Origin: Streptomyces nigrescens
GTDB taxonomy: Bacteria; Actinomycetota; Actinomycetes; Streptomycetales; Streptomycetaceae
DNA length: 64,000 bases
Direction of reading: 5' to 3'
NCBI GenBank assembly: GCA_024349765.1
Contig: AP026074.1
Span: forward strand, 558,001 to 622,000
Part shown: positions 26,390-35,036 of the stretch, piece after piece
How positions within the stretch are numbered: the first letter of the stretch is position 1
Layout: every line of letters starts with the position of its first letter
Translations under genes and position numbers: made by a program
Notes under the pieces: generated by a model
What the model was told of the DNA's origin: nothing
What the model saw: the letters and a program-made list of their open reading frames with translations, nothing else
Database searches by the model: none

Positions 26390-27288
26390 CCCCCACCGGC
26401 ACCACGTTGGTCATCGGCGCCACCGGCACCACCGGCAGCCGCACCGCCGCGCGGCTGACGGCCTCCGGCCACCGCGTCAAAGCCGCCAGCCGTCACGCCA
26501 CCCCGGCCCCCGGGGCCGAGCCGGTCGCCTTCGACTGGTACGACCCCACCACCCACGCTGCCGCCCTCGACGGAGTCGACCGCGTCTACCTCATACCGCC
26601 ACTGGGCGACTCCGACCCCGCGGCGACCATGCTGCCCTTCCTCCAACAGGCCCATAGCGTCGGCGTACGCCGCGCCGTGCTCCTCAGCTCCTCGGCCATC
26701 CCCGAGGGCGGCCCCGCGGTGGGAACGGTCCACCAGGCCCTGCCCGACCTGTTCGCACACTGGGCGGTACTGCGGCCCTCGTGGTTCATGCAGAACTTCA
26801 CCGGCACACACGCGCACGCCCTGAGCATCCGTAAGGACGGCACCATCTGGACCGCCACTGGAAGCGGTCGGATCGGCTTTGTCGACGCCGAGGACATCGC
26901 TGCCGTCGCCGTACGCGCGCTGACCGACGAACACGCCCCCAACACCGATCTCCTCCTCACCGGACCGGAGGCGCTCAGCCACGACGACATCGCCACGACC
27001 ATCACCGAGGTCACCGGTCGGCCAGTGACCCATCGCCGGCTGTCCTACGACCAGTTGCGCGATCGCCTCACGGCTCTGATGCCGGGGGAGTTCGCCGCGT
27101 TGCTGGCCGACATGGACCGCGCCATCGCCCAGGGGGCGGAGGACCGCACCACCGACACCGTCCAGCGCCTCACCGGTCGACCCCCGCGCACCTTCCGCGC
27201 CCTGCTGGAACGGGAGATGGGATCACGGCCAAGAGCTGTTCGGCTCGGCAGGCCACGTCTACTCGTTGCCCGTCGCAACCGGCTCTGA
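26386..27288 (+). CDS. NmrA-like NAD(P)-binding atypical SDR protein
   Basis: This 300-residue protein starts with the Rossmann motif LVIGATGTTGSRTAARL (G-x-x-G-x-x-G) and continues with VYLIPPLGD, an AVLLSSSAIPEGG strand and LRPSWFMQNF, all typical of the NmrA/ergot-alkaloid-type group. Enzymes of this type reduce or sense quinones and other small molecules. The last about 20 residues after RTFRALLERE are Arg-rich and could come from a late frameshift. It is coupled to the SnoaL-like gene by an ATGA overlap. Confidence 0.87.
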   Translation: MTPTGTTLVIGATGTTGSRTAARLTASGHRVKAASRHATPAPGAEPVAFDWYDPTTHAAALDGVDRVYLIPPLGDSDPAATMLPFLQQAHSVGVRRAVLLSSSAIPEGGPAVGTVHQALPDLFAHWAVLRPSWFMQNFTGTHAHALSIRKDGTIWTATGSGRIGFVDAEDIAAVAVRALTDEHAPNTDLLLTGPEALSHDDIATTITEVTGRPVTHRRLSYDQLRDRLTALMPGEFAALLADMDRAIAQGAEDRTTDTVQRLTGRPPRTFRALLEREMGSRPRAVRLGRPRLLVARRNRL

Positions 27289-27319
27289 CCTGCCCGAGCG
27301 CAGCCTCCTGCAACGTGCT

Positions 27320-28063
27320 TCAGCCGGTCGCCGCAGCGGCGCGTTCCTCACCCCTGCGCCGGGCCCGCTTGCTGTACATCATCGTCCACAGAACGAGGGC
27401 GCCGAGCACGCCGTAGATGAGAATCGGGCTCAGGACGGCCACAGTGCCGGCGCCCAAGACGTAGGCCAGCGCGATCCGGGCTGCTGCCTCCAGGCAGTAG
27501 GCCACGCCCCAGACCGTCGTCATCGTCCGTGTGGTCCTGCGGAATCCTTCGTGCTGCCACAGGTCGTTCCACCAGGCGGTGCTCGCCGCAGTGCCGTCGG
27601 TGGCGAACTTGCGGCCGAAGTAGAACATCAGGGGGCGCGGCGCCAGCAGCGTTGCCAGGCACAGCAGCCCGAACAACCCGGTGATGGCCGAGTCCTTGAT
27701 CAGCAGAGCCTGGACCGAGTGGGGGCCGACGAGCGTCGCCGCAGCGGTGATCACCAAGAACACCAGGGTCACCACGGCGAACTCGTCGAGACGGCGTCGC
27801 CATATGAGGTGGACGACGCTGTCGAGAACCGGCCAGGCACCGCTTGCCAGCAGTGCCGCGAACTCGCTCCAGCCCTGATCGCGCAAGACGTTGCACGTGA
27901 TGATCGGGGCGGCCACATTGAGCGCGATGGTGAGCACCCAGCCACCAATGGCGGCGCCTTGGGACCGGGCGGGTGGCCCAGGGCGTTCATCGGCTTGTGC
28001 CGCTGAGGTCTCCGGCGTGCCGGGTCTGTCTTCTGGTCTGGTCGTGTGGTCGTGAGCGAGCAC
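27320..28063 (-). CDS. VC0807-like integral membrane protein
   Basis: This 247-residue protein has a polar N-terminus (about 35 residues) and six hydrophobic segments. The pattern PIITCNVLRDQGWSEFAALL, HLIWRRRLDEFAVVTLVFLV and FYFGRKFATDG is seen in the VC0807 family, whose function is unknown. GTG at 28063 is preceded by AGGGGGG. It is convergent with the TetR-controlled operon. Confidence 0.72.
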   Translation of the reverse strand: MLAHDHTTRPEDRPGTPETSAAQADERPGPPARSQGAAIGGWVLTIALNVAAPIITCNVLRDQGWSEFAALLASGAWPVLDSVVHLIWRRRLDEFAVVTLVFLVITAAATLVGPHSVQALLIKDSAITGLFGLLCLATLLAPRPLMFYFGRKFATDGTAASTAWWNDLWQHEGFRRTTRTMTTVWGVAYCLEAAARIALAYVLGAGTVAVLSPILIYGVLGALVLWTMMYSKRARRRGEERAAAATG

Positions 28064-28764
28064 GGTCCCCCCTGAAAGTTCTTGGTGTGTGGTCAGGGGA
28101 ACGCCAAACAGGCGCGCGGCAGGAGACGAACTCCCCAGGCCACGCGTCAGCCCCCCGGTAGGGCGTGATCATGCATGACCGAAAACCATCTGCGCAACTG
28201 CCCCTTGGGACTGGGTCCTACGTGACGTGGTGGAGCAGGCGTTTGCGACGGCAGAGGGGCACCACGAGCGGGAGAAAGGCGAGGTAGTTGCGGAGATCTC
28301 GTTCGCGGCGGGGCAGAGTTTTCGGTGGCCGGACAGTCAGGGGAGGGGGCGTTCGATGAGGCGAGGACGCCGTCCCGTCGATGGCTGATCTTCGCCCCCT
28401 TGAGTGCGATGCGGACGCCGATGCCGATGCCGAATCCGATGCCGATGCGCTTCCACGGTGTCATTGACGGTGATCTCCTCGCCCACGGGCACCTCATGCG
28501 CGCACCTGCGCTGCACCTGGAAGTCGCCCTTCGGTGGGAGCGGCTGCGGACGGGATCAACGAGTTCGGCGCACCGGGTGAAGCGGGTTTAACGGGTATTC
28601 GGAATGGCAGCCATAGTTTGATGCCGAGTCCGATGTCTGCCGGACTACTGCCGAGATCGGCTCAATGAGTGGCTTTCCCGGACCGGAACGGCATGCGGCA
28701 GCAACGTTGTGAACCAGCCCTGTATCCCTTGGGCGTTGGGTGAGGCGACGGACGGCTGGAGACG
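28064..28764. other. Gene-poor stretch with a GCCGAT hexamer repeat
   Basis: About 700 bases. The only candidate gene is a minus-strand frame starting ATG 28464 (after GAGGAGATCACCGTCA) that encodes MTPWKRIGIGFGIGIGVRIA from imperfect CCGATG repeats at about 28407-28450 and then degenerates into Pro/Arg-rich sequence. It could be a short membrane peptide. Between about 28170 and 28330 a minus frame vaguely recalls a transposase end, but the match is too weak to call. Confidence 0.35.
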
Positions 28765-30132
28765 ATGTTCGGGCGAAGGAAATTGCTCATGGCCGGTGCC
28801 ACGGCTGGTGCCATGGGGGGGTGCGGCCATGCTTTCACGGAGTTTCCTGGGAGCTCAGGATGCGTCGTCGACTCACGGGACAGGGCCTGCGGATACTTCG
28901 GTGACGCAGACCACGTTGACCCACTGCCCAGGCCGATGACGGCCATCTCGGATCCTTCCGTCTATCCGGGCGCCGACTACTACGAGATCACGATGCGGCA
29001 GGGTTCGTGGCGCTTCCACCGGGACGGCTCGCTCGCCTACACCATGACCCAGAGGGAAGGCGAGGACACCCCGGTCGTCAACGGGAAGGCGTACCCTTTC
29101 CTGGCCGTCGAGCCGCGACGCTACCGGCTCCGCATTCTCAACGCTTCGAATGAGCGTTTCTGGCGGCTGCGGTTCGAGGTTCCCAGGGACGTACTGCCCC
29201 AGCCCACCTTGCCGTTCTGGCTGATCGGCACCGACGGCGGCCTGCGTACTCCGCTACAGATGCTGAACTTCCTGATCTCGCCGGCCGAGCGGTACGACCT
29301 CATCGTGGACTTCAGCCAGATGCCCATGGGCACGAACGTCACCTTGACGAACTACCACGCGCCGGTCCACCACCCCGGAATGCCCGGCATGGGGCCGGTC
29401 ATCTTGGAAATCATGCAGTTCCAGGTCACCAAACGATTGTCCGGAGGCGCAGACAAGACGACGCCGCCCAAGAAACTCCAGCTGCCGGCGGCCACACCCA
29501 TCGAGCTGAAACCGGGCACCCGACGGCGGGAATGGGTCACATATCAGCATGAGCTCTTCGGCACGATGACGTTCAACGCGGTGCCCTTCATGGAGCCGTC
29601 CCAGGACTTCATCAAGGTGGGCTCGGCGGAAGTCTGGGAGTACATCAATCCCCACCACGACGCCCATCCGATGCATGTCCACCTCGTCAACTTCCAGGTG
29701 CTGAACAGGCAGCCGATCGACGCAGCCGGTTACCAGGCGGATTACGAAAAGTGGCTTGACGGTGGCCGCAAACCGGAGAACCGGCCGGTGTTGGCGAACT
29801 ATCTCACCGGCCCACCGATTCCGCCGGACCCGGACGAGGCACAGTCCGACAAGGACACCTTCAAGTCCTGTCCGGAGACGGTGACCAGGATCATCGTTCA
29901 GGAATTCAGTCCGCCCACGGATACGATCGCGTCGATCCCGGGCAGCGGCACTCAGCTTCCGGCGACGTACGTCCATCACTGCCACATCCTTGAACACGAA
30001 GACAACGACCTGATGCGCCCGTGGACGATCGTCGGCCACGGCGACCATGCCGATGGCGACCACAGCCACAGCCAAAACCACAGCCAAAACCACAGCCAAA
30101 GCCGTAACCACGGCCGGAGCCACGGCCACTGA
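28765..30132 (+). pseudogene. Multicopper oxidase (PhsA-like) with frameshifts and an internal deletion
   Basis: The frame encodes 455 residues, while phenoxazinone-synthase-type oxidases have over 600. The C-terminal cupredoxin domain is intact, with HPMHVHLVNFQ (type 1/type 3 ligands) and HCHILEHEDNDLM. The N-terminal copper ligands (HLHG, WHDH) are absent: GSWRFHRDGSLAYT joins two regions that resemble separate FHRD segments in full-length relatives. Residues 19-50 are Cys-rich and out of frame. Reading one base fewer in the G7 run (28815-28821) gives GGAAMLSRSFLGAQDASSTH, a normal Tat-leader tail, and a second indel near 28915 restores VDPLPRPM. The tail is His-rich (tandem CACAGCCAAAAC). 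Confidence 0.75.
30055..30130 (+). repeat. 12-bp tandem repeat encoding a His-rich tail
   Basis: Units of the type CACAGCCAAAAC recur about three times, followed by degenerate CACGGCC units. They encode alternating His/Ser/Asn (HSHSQNHSQNHSQ) at the C-terminus of the multicopper oxidase frame, a plausible metal-binding tail prone to slippage. Confidence 0.7.
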
Positions 30133-30326
30133 CGGGATCGACCCACCCGCATGTGCCGGTCCGCCTCCAAGGGGCGGGCCGGCGCTGACTCCGTGGCTCG
30201 CCCCTGCCCCGGATCCTGGCGCGTACGGCGCCCGCACAAGGACGGATGCGCTCGGCCCTCGAATGCCGCCCCGCCACACACTGTCGGTCTGACGAACCGG
30301 AGCCTGTCCCTCGGGAAGCCCGCACA

Positions 30327-30373
30327 CGACAACTGTGGTTTACAGATTGAGGAGTTGGTAACTAAAGTTGTCG
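30327..30373 (+). promoter_or_regulatory. Promoter with flanking inverted repeat
   Basis: TTTACA (30339-30344) and TAAAGT (30363-30368) spaced 18 nt form a promoter whose start point would fall on the ATG at 30375. CGACAACT (30327-30334) and AGTTGTCG (30366-30373) are perfect inverted repeats flanking it, suggesting an operator, possibly bound by the product itself, which has an HTH-like segment. Confidence 0.5.
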
Positions 30374-30374
30374 C

Positions 30375-30911
30375 ATGACCTCATTCGAGATCACTCCGGA
30401 AGAACAGGTAGAGCTAGACAAGGCTCTCCACGACGCCCTCAATCCCCTCGCGTCGGCCATGCGCTCCCGGGCGTCGGGGCTGCCTGAGGACCGCATGTGG
30501 GAGGCGGACCCCGTCGAGGTGACGCTGTCCGTGCTGGCTGCATGGAAGGTCGTGGACGCAGAAGTCAAACGGCTGACGGCGATCGCAGCAGGCACCGCTG
30601 GGTCCTACGGAGCGAGTTACGAACAGATGGGTGCCGTGTGGGGCATCACCCGGCAAGGCGCCCGCAAGAAGTGGCCCGAAGCCGTCAGCCGCCCGGCCAC
30701 CACAGCGGCGCGGACGAGCGGCGCACTCGAACTGTGCGGCGGAACGGCCGAACTGACGCAGGAGGACTCGTCCGGCGGCTGGCGGTGGACCGGCAAAGGC
30801 GCGGACGGAACGCATGGGGCCGCCGACGCCGGCACCTGGTACGTGACGAAGGAGGAGGCTGCGGCCCATGCGGGGGCCTTCCTGAAGGAGCACGCCCTCA
30901 GCCAGGCTTAA
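30375..30911 (+). CDS. Hypothetical protein with an HTH-like segment
   Basis: This 178-residue soluble protein is not from a family I can name. An N-terminal helical part (PEEQVELDKALHDALNPLAS, VTLSVLAAWKVVDAEVKRL) leads to SYEQMGAVWGITRQGARKKWP (about residues 83-103), which looks like a helix-turn-helix with Arg/Lys in the recognition helix. The C-terminal half (LTQEDSSGGWRWTGK, GTWYVTKEEAAAHAG) may be a small beta domain. The leaderless promoter and flanking inverted repeat fit an autoregulated DNA-binding protein. Confidence 0.65.
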   Translation: MTSFEITPEEQVELDKALHDALNPLASAMRSRASGLPEDRMWEADPVEVTLSVLAAWKVVDAEVKRLTAIAAGTAGSYGASYEQMGAVWGITRQGARKKWPEAVSRPATTAARTSGALELCGGTAELTQEDSSGGWRWTGKGADGTHGAADAGTWYVTKEEAAAHAGAFLKEHALSQA

Positions 30912-31009
30912 GGTCTGCCTCTTCGGTCATCTGCGGATCCAGAGGAGGTTGGCGGCGAGGTGGGGTCCGGCCTGGTAGGCGATGGTGGGCATCGGCCCGG
31001 CGAGCCCAT

Positions 31010-31633
31010 TCAGATGTGCAGTTCGGGGGGAAAGCCCGTCCAGCGCAGCGCGGCGGGCAGATGTCGCATGTCGTTGGCGATGAGGACGGAGGCCGGCCGA
31101 CCAGGCGCGTATCGGATGACCGTAAGTGCCGCGTTGCAGTGATTGAGGCCGAGCCAACGCCACTTCGGCGCATGCATGGCGTCCCGGACCAGCCAGGCGA
31201 CGAGGAAGTTGTGCGTGACGACCAACTCGTGCCGGTCCTCCTCGCCGTCCACCGGTCCGGTGAACAGATCCAGCGCCTGGCGGGCGAGCGCAGGTCCGTG
31301 TTCCCGCTCCTCGTCAGTGGCACCAGCGAGGAAGCGGAGATAAAAGTCTGCCGATTCCTCCGGAAGCTCGCCCCTTGCTGGCATATAGGGCACGTAGTCA
31401 CCGGCAACTTCCGAGACATGCAGAGGGACGCTCTTCAGTTCGTCGGCAATCAGACGCGCGGTCTCCTCCGCCCGCGGCAGCGGACCGTGGTGAACAGTTG
31501 CGAAGGGGGTGTCCCGGAGGCGTTGGCCGAGCAGCGTGGCTTGCCGACGGCCAACCTCTGTCAGCCTGCTCTCGTCCGGCGACGCCTCGCCGTGCCGGAC
31601 GAGATAGAGGTAGCGGGTGGCCGTGCCGGTCAT
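31010..31633 (-). CDS. Histidine phosphatase (phosphoglycerate-mutase-like) family protein
   Basis: This 207-residue cytoplasmic protein opens with the catalytic motif YLYLVRHGEASPDESRLTEVG (phospho-His near residue 14). It has GPLPRAEETARLIADEL, the conserved Arg/Glu helix, and the second catalytic His in LVVTHNFLVAWLV. Family members are phosphatases of sugar phosphates or phosphoproteins, so the substrate cannot be inferred. ATG 31633 follows GAGGAGATCGAG. It stands alone, convergent with the HTH-like protein gene. Confidence 0.88.
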   Translation of the reverse strand: MTGTATRYLYLVRHGEASPDESRLTEVGRRQATLLGQRLRDTPFATVHHGPLPRAEETARLIADELKSVPLHVSEVAGDYVPYMPARGELPEESADFYLRFLAGATDEEREHGPALARQALDLFTGPVDGEEDRHELVVTHNFLVAWLVRDAMHAPKWRWLGLNHCNAALTVIRYAPGRPASVLIANDMRHLPAALRWTGFPPELHI

Positions 31634-31833
31634 CTCGATCTCCTCTGCCCACTGGCGATCTTGTGCATCGCATCAATGGACGTTGCCTCCCTCAGCGCCG
31701 GTTCCCTTGTCCCACGCTGATCGGCAGGACCTCCACACCCTCGTTGCCGGCATCGGCCGAGACCGCGACGCCGTCCACGCCGGAGTCGTCCTGCGCTCGG
31801 CTTGCCCTGCCGTTGGGAAAATCGTCGCGAACC

Positions 31834-32388
31834 TCAACCGGTGGCGAGTTCAGTCCAGACCCCTGCCGGGTGCTCGGCCGGCTTCAACCACAACTGCGGC
31901 TGGGACTGCTGGTACTGCTCTTTGGTTCCCGGCTGCCAAAGGAAGCGGCCGTCCGCGTCCGGCCACACCACTTGCAGGACCGGGAACGGAGGCCGCCGGT
32001 AGTAGGAAATCGCGAGCCCGAAGAACTCCCGGTACCAGCGGAGATCCGCTGCCTTCAGGATGACGGACCGTTCCTCGATGACGCCGTGGCATTCCATGCC
32101 GCTCTCCAGCACAGCCCCAGCGGCAGCCTTGCGCCCGAGGGAGTTGAGCAGCACGTGCATTGTCTGGAGTTCCAGCCCGAACATGGCAAGCTCAGGCGTC
32201 CCGTGCGTGTGCCAGAGCCCGATCGTGTACGCGAAGCCCGGCCCTTCGTCGTCGGCAGGCACCATCACGACACTCCAACCGTGCTCCTCAACCTGCTCGA
32301 CAGTCCGCAGGTCCAGGCGATCGGCCTCTGCCCGATCCCCGTAGTCATGGCAGATCACGCAACGGCAGGCAGGACGGTCGTGAGGCAT
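31834..32388 (-). CDS. DUF4262 family protein
   Basis: This 184-residue protein matches DUF4262: an N-terminal CRCVICHDYGD segment, then HGWSVVMVPADDEGPGFAYT, IGLWHTHGTPELAMFGLE and a C-terminal FPVLQVVWPDADGRF. The function is unknown; the two closely spaced Cys pairs may bind metal. No ribosome-binding site is obvious before the ATG at 32388. It is separated from neighbours by about 200-280 nt on each side. Confidence 0.82.
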   Translation of the reverse strand: MPHDRPACRCVICHDYGDRAEADRLDLRTVEQVEEHGWSVVMVPADDEGPGFAYTIGLWHTHGTPELAMFGLELQTMHVLLNSLGRKAAAGAVLESGMECHGVIEERSVILKAADLRWYREFFGLAISYYRRPPFPVLQVVWPDADGRFLWQPGTKEQYQQSQPQLWLKPAEHPAGVWTELATG

Positions 32389-32667
32389 GCCGGTGAGAGT
32401 ACCTTGCGCGTCTCCGGCCGCACTTCGGCCCAGACGACGATGTCAGCAGCCGTGTTCCGGTCCTGCCTGGTTCACGCCCGGTGGCCCATCACGGAAGCGG
32501 TGCAACATTCGGCGAACGGGCAGCACTTGTCCAGGGGCGGGTCGGGAGGTAGGGGAATTCCGCCGGGATTCGACGTGGTCAAGGGCTCGGACAGCGACAG
32601 CCGGTTTCTGGACGCGCGGTGGGGGACATGCGCGCCGGCATGGGATGGCCGGGCTTGGTGGCTGGGG

Positions 32668-33291
32668 TCAGCGGTAGGCGGCGAGGAAGGCCCGGATGCC
32701 GGCGTCGGCGTAGTGGTCGAGTTCGGTCTGGGTGTGCTGTGGGCCACCGTGGAACATCGCCTTGTTCACCGGGATCCACAACAGCAGGCCGGAGAAGTGG
32801 TTCGCGGCCAGGAGCGCATCGTCGATACGCAACAGGCCTTGGTCGGCGAGGCGTTGGAAGGCGTCGGCCAGGGTGGTGAGTACCCGCTCGAAGCCCTGCT
32901 CGTACCAGGCGGCGCCCAGGTCGGGGAAGGTGTCGGCGTTGGCGATGATGAGCCGTCGCAGCTGGAGTACCTGGGGCTGGTTGAGTGTGGTGAGGAACTG
33001 GCGGGCCAGCCGGATCAGGTTCTCTTCCAGGGAATCGGCGTCGGCGGGAATGTCGGACACCAGGTCGATCATGGCTTCGACCCGGTCGGTGGTGGCCAGG
33101 ATGATCTCGGAGAACAGCTTCTCCTTGTCGGCGAAGTGCTTGTAGACCGTCTGCTTGGAGACGGCTGCCTGCTTGGCGATGTCGTCCATGCTTGTGCCGG
33201 CGTAGCCCTTCGCCATGAACGCCGCCGTCGCGGCCTCCATGATCGCCTGGTGCTTGCGCGCGGACCGGCCGCCGGGTTCGTTCGCTTCCAT
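32668..33291 (-). CDS. TetR-family transcriptional regulator
   Basis: This 207-residue regulator has a clear HTH (residues 12-60): KHQAIMEAATAAFMAKGYAG, SMDDIAKQAAVSKQTVYKHF, ADKEKLF. A TetR_C_33-like C-terminal domain follows, with LRRLIIANADTFPDLGAAWYEQG. The ATG at 33291 follows AAGGAGGAGAC. It is divergent from the DUF998 membrane protein gene. The gap holds three copies of a 20-22 bp repeat (33319-33388), almost certainly its operator array. Confidence 0.92.
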   Translation of the reverse strand: MEANEPGGRSARKHQAIMEAATAAFMAKGYAGTSMDDIAKQAAVSKQTVYKHFADKEKLFSEIILATTDRVEAMIDLVSDIPADADSLEENLIRLARQFLTTLNQPQVLQLRRLIIANADTFPDLGAAWYEQGFERVLTTLADAFQRLADQGLLRIDDALLAANHFSGLLLWIPVNKAMFHGGPQHTQTELDHYADAGIRAFLAAYR

Positions 33292-33318
33292 GTCTCCTCC
33301 TTGGTTCGAGACCCAACA

Positions 33319-33388
33319 GTACTGGACAGTCCAGTTCTTCTTTGAGTACTGTACCGTCCAGTTCTTCGGTACTGAACCGTCCAGTTCC
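33319..33388. promoter_or_regulatory. Triple operator repeat for the TetR regulator
   Basis: Three direct copies of GTACTGnACnGTCCAGTTC begin at 33319, 33346 and 33369 (27 and 23 bp apart). Copy 1 contains a perfect palindrome ACTGGAC-A-GTCCAGT. They fill the gap between the TetR gene and the divergent DUF998 gene. Confidence 0.8.
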
Positions 33389-33417
33389 GAGCTTGGACTC
33401 GGCATAGGGGGATCTCC

Positions 33418-34089
33418 ATGACTCAGGCGATCGACGCTCCGTTCGCGCATCGCGCTGTCTCCACTCCGCTCGCCACCCGCGCCCTGCTGGTCGCCGGCGC
33501 CGCGGCGGGCCCGCTGTTCCTCGGCGTGGGGGTGATCGAAGGCCTCACCCGCAACGGCTTCGACTTCACCCGAAACGCGATCAGCCAGCTCAGCCTCGGC
33601 TCCCCGGGATGGATCCAGGTCGTCAGCTTCCTGCTCACCGGCGTGCTGATCACAGCCGGCGCGGTAGGAATCCGCCGGGCGATCGGCCACACCGCAGGTG
33701 GCACATGGGCGCCGCGACTCATCGGAGTCTTCGGCGCATCCTTCCTACTCGCGGGGGTGTTCACCGCGGACCCCGGCGCAGGCTTCCCGGTCGGCACGCC
33801 GGACGGTCCGGCCACGTTGAGCGCACACGGATCGGTCCACATGCTCAGCGGCATGGTGGGCTACCTCGCGCTGTGTGCCGCGCTCCTCGTGCTGGCCCGG
33901 CACTTCGCCGCCCACGCTCGGCGCGGCTGGGCTCGTACCTGCCGCATCGTGCCGGTGGGAATCCTCGCCGGATTCGCCGGCTCCGCCACCACCGTGGCTG
34001 CCTTCACCGTCGGAGCAGGCCTCGGCCTGCTCATGCTCACCGCGGTCATTGCCCGGCTGGCCGGCTTGACCTCGACCTCGGAGCGGTAG
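33418..34089 (+). CDS. DUF998 integral membrane protein
   Basis: This 223-residue protein has six hydrophobic segments and the DUF998 pattern: GPLFLGVGVIEGLTRNGFDF, then TRNAISQLSLGSPGWIQ near the start, FLLAGVFTADPGAGFPVG in the middle and HGSVHMLSGMVGYLAL. The function is unknown. The ATG at 33418 is preceded by GGGGGAT and the triple operator, so it is the likely target of the divergent TetR. A 24-bp minisatellite begins 23 nt after its stop. Confidence 0.85.
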   Translation: MTQAIDAPFAHRAVSTPLATRALLVAGAAAGPLFLGVGVIEGLTRNGFDFTRNAISQLSLGSPGWIQVVSFLLTGVLITAGAVGIRRAIGHTAGGTWAPRLIGVFGASFLLAGVFTADPGAGFPVGTPDGPATLSAHGSVHMLSGMVGYLALCAALLVLARHFAAHARRGWARTCRIVPVGILAGFAGSATTVAAFTVGAGLGLLMLTAVIARLAGLTSTSER

Positions 34090-34112
34090 CGGCTCCGGCT
34101 TCCGCCGCAACA

Positions 34113-34208
34113 GCAACGTCCCAAGCCCTCATGGCAGCGACGTCCCAAGCCCCCATGGAAGCGACGTTCCAAGCCCGCATAACAGCAACGTCCCAAGCCC
34201 GCACGCCC
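34113..34208 (+). repeat. Four tandem copies of a 24-bp repeat
   Basis: Copies at 34113, 34137, 34161 and 34185 each start GCRACGTYCCAAGCCC and differ at a few positions. The unit is a multiple of three and one plus frame reads an eight-residue repeat like ATSQAxMA, but no start or protein context supports translation. It lies between the DUF998 and DUF4287 genes. Confidence 0.85.
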
Positions 34209-34230
34209 AGACAGACAGGATGCCCGCGAG

Positions 34231-34443
34231 ATGACCGCACCGGTGAAAGGCCCCGCCAGCTACTTCCCGTCGATCGAGAAGAAGTACGGCCGCCCGATCG
34301 AGGAGTGGAAGGACTTGATCCGCTCCTCGCCCCTGACCAAGCACATGGAGCTCGTCACCTGGCTCAAGGCCGAGCACGGACTCGGCCACGGCCATGCCAA
34401 CGCCCTCGTCGCCCACACCCTGAGCGAACGCAACGGAAGCTGA
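34231..34443 (+). CDS. DUF4287 small protein
   Basis: This 70-residue soluble protein matches DUF4287: SYFPSIEKKYGRPIEEWKDL, then HMELVTWLKAEHGLGHGHANALV. Similar domains occur alone or beside DUF5655 and are of unknown function. No strong ribosome-binding site is visible (GCCCGCGAG precedes the ATG). It lies just after the 24-bp repeats and may be co-transcribed with DUF998. Confidence 0.82.
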   Translation: MTAPVKGPASYFPSIEKKYGRPIEEWKDLIRSSPLTKHMELVTWLKAEHGLGHGHANALVAHTLSERNGS

Positions 34444-34577
34444 CCCGAATACGGGTTCTGCACGACCGGTGCGTCCCGCGGAACCCGTGCTCGGTCCCGG
34501 TACTGCCGGTTCTCGTGAAGATCGAACGCGCCGAACGTGGCACGCCTCGCCAAGTCGGACGCGGCTTGCGGAAGCGG

Positions 34578-35036
34578 TCAGAGGGCCTTGGTCATGAAGG
34601 TGCTGTTCGGGTCGTGCTGGTAGTCCGCGAAGGGTTCGCAGCGGCGGAAGCCGAACTTCTCGTACAGCCTTCTGGCCGGCAGGAAGAACTCGCCTGAGCC
34701 GGTCTCCAGGCTCAGGCGAGTGAAGCCCATGTCTTCGGCTTCGCTGAGGATGTGCTCCAGTAGCTGGGAGGCGATCCCGCTTCGCTGCCGCGTCGGCCGG
34801 GTACGCATCGACTTCAGTTCCGCGTGGTTCGTGTCCAGTCTCTTGATCGCACCACAGCCCACCAGGCTGTCGCCGTCCACGGCTGACCAGAACGTGATCT
34901 CGGGCTTCCGGAGACTGTCGAGGTGGAGCGCGTGCTTGCTCTCCAAGGGCGTGAGGGACCGCATCTGCTCGACGTGGTCGGCTAGGAACCTGGCGATCTC
35001 CGGGCCGGAGAGGTCATCTACCGCAATCTTCAACAC
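34578..35036 (-). CDS. GNAT-family N-acetyltransferase
   Basis: This 152-residue enzyme shows GNAT motifs: strand ITFWSAVDGDSLVGCGAIKRL, the acetyl-CoA pyrophosphate loop RTRPTRQRSGIASQLLEHIL (Q/R-x-x-G-x-A near residue 86) and the C-terminal RRLYEKFGFRRCEPF. The GAIKRLDTNHAELKSMRT segment is typical of the PhnO/ElaA-like subgroup. The substrate is unknown. The GTG at 35036 starts the conserved first strand; longer readings run through the 20-bp repeats upstream and are unlikely. Confidence 0.85.
   Translation of the reverse strand: MLKIAVDDLSGPEIARFLADHVEQMRSLTPLESKHALHLDSLRKPEITFWSAVDGDSLVGCGAIKRLDTNHAELKSMRTRPTRQRSGIASQLLEHILSEAEDMGFTRLSLETGSGEFFLPARRLYEKFGFRRCEPFADYQHDPNSTFMTKAL

Noticed and set aside
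28160-28330. Possible transposase C-terminus on the minus strand
   Set aside because: A short stretch recalls IS5-type ends, but no DDE motif, inverted repeats or target duplication can be seen.
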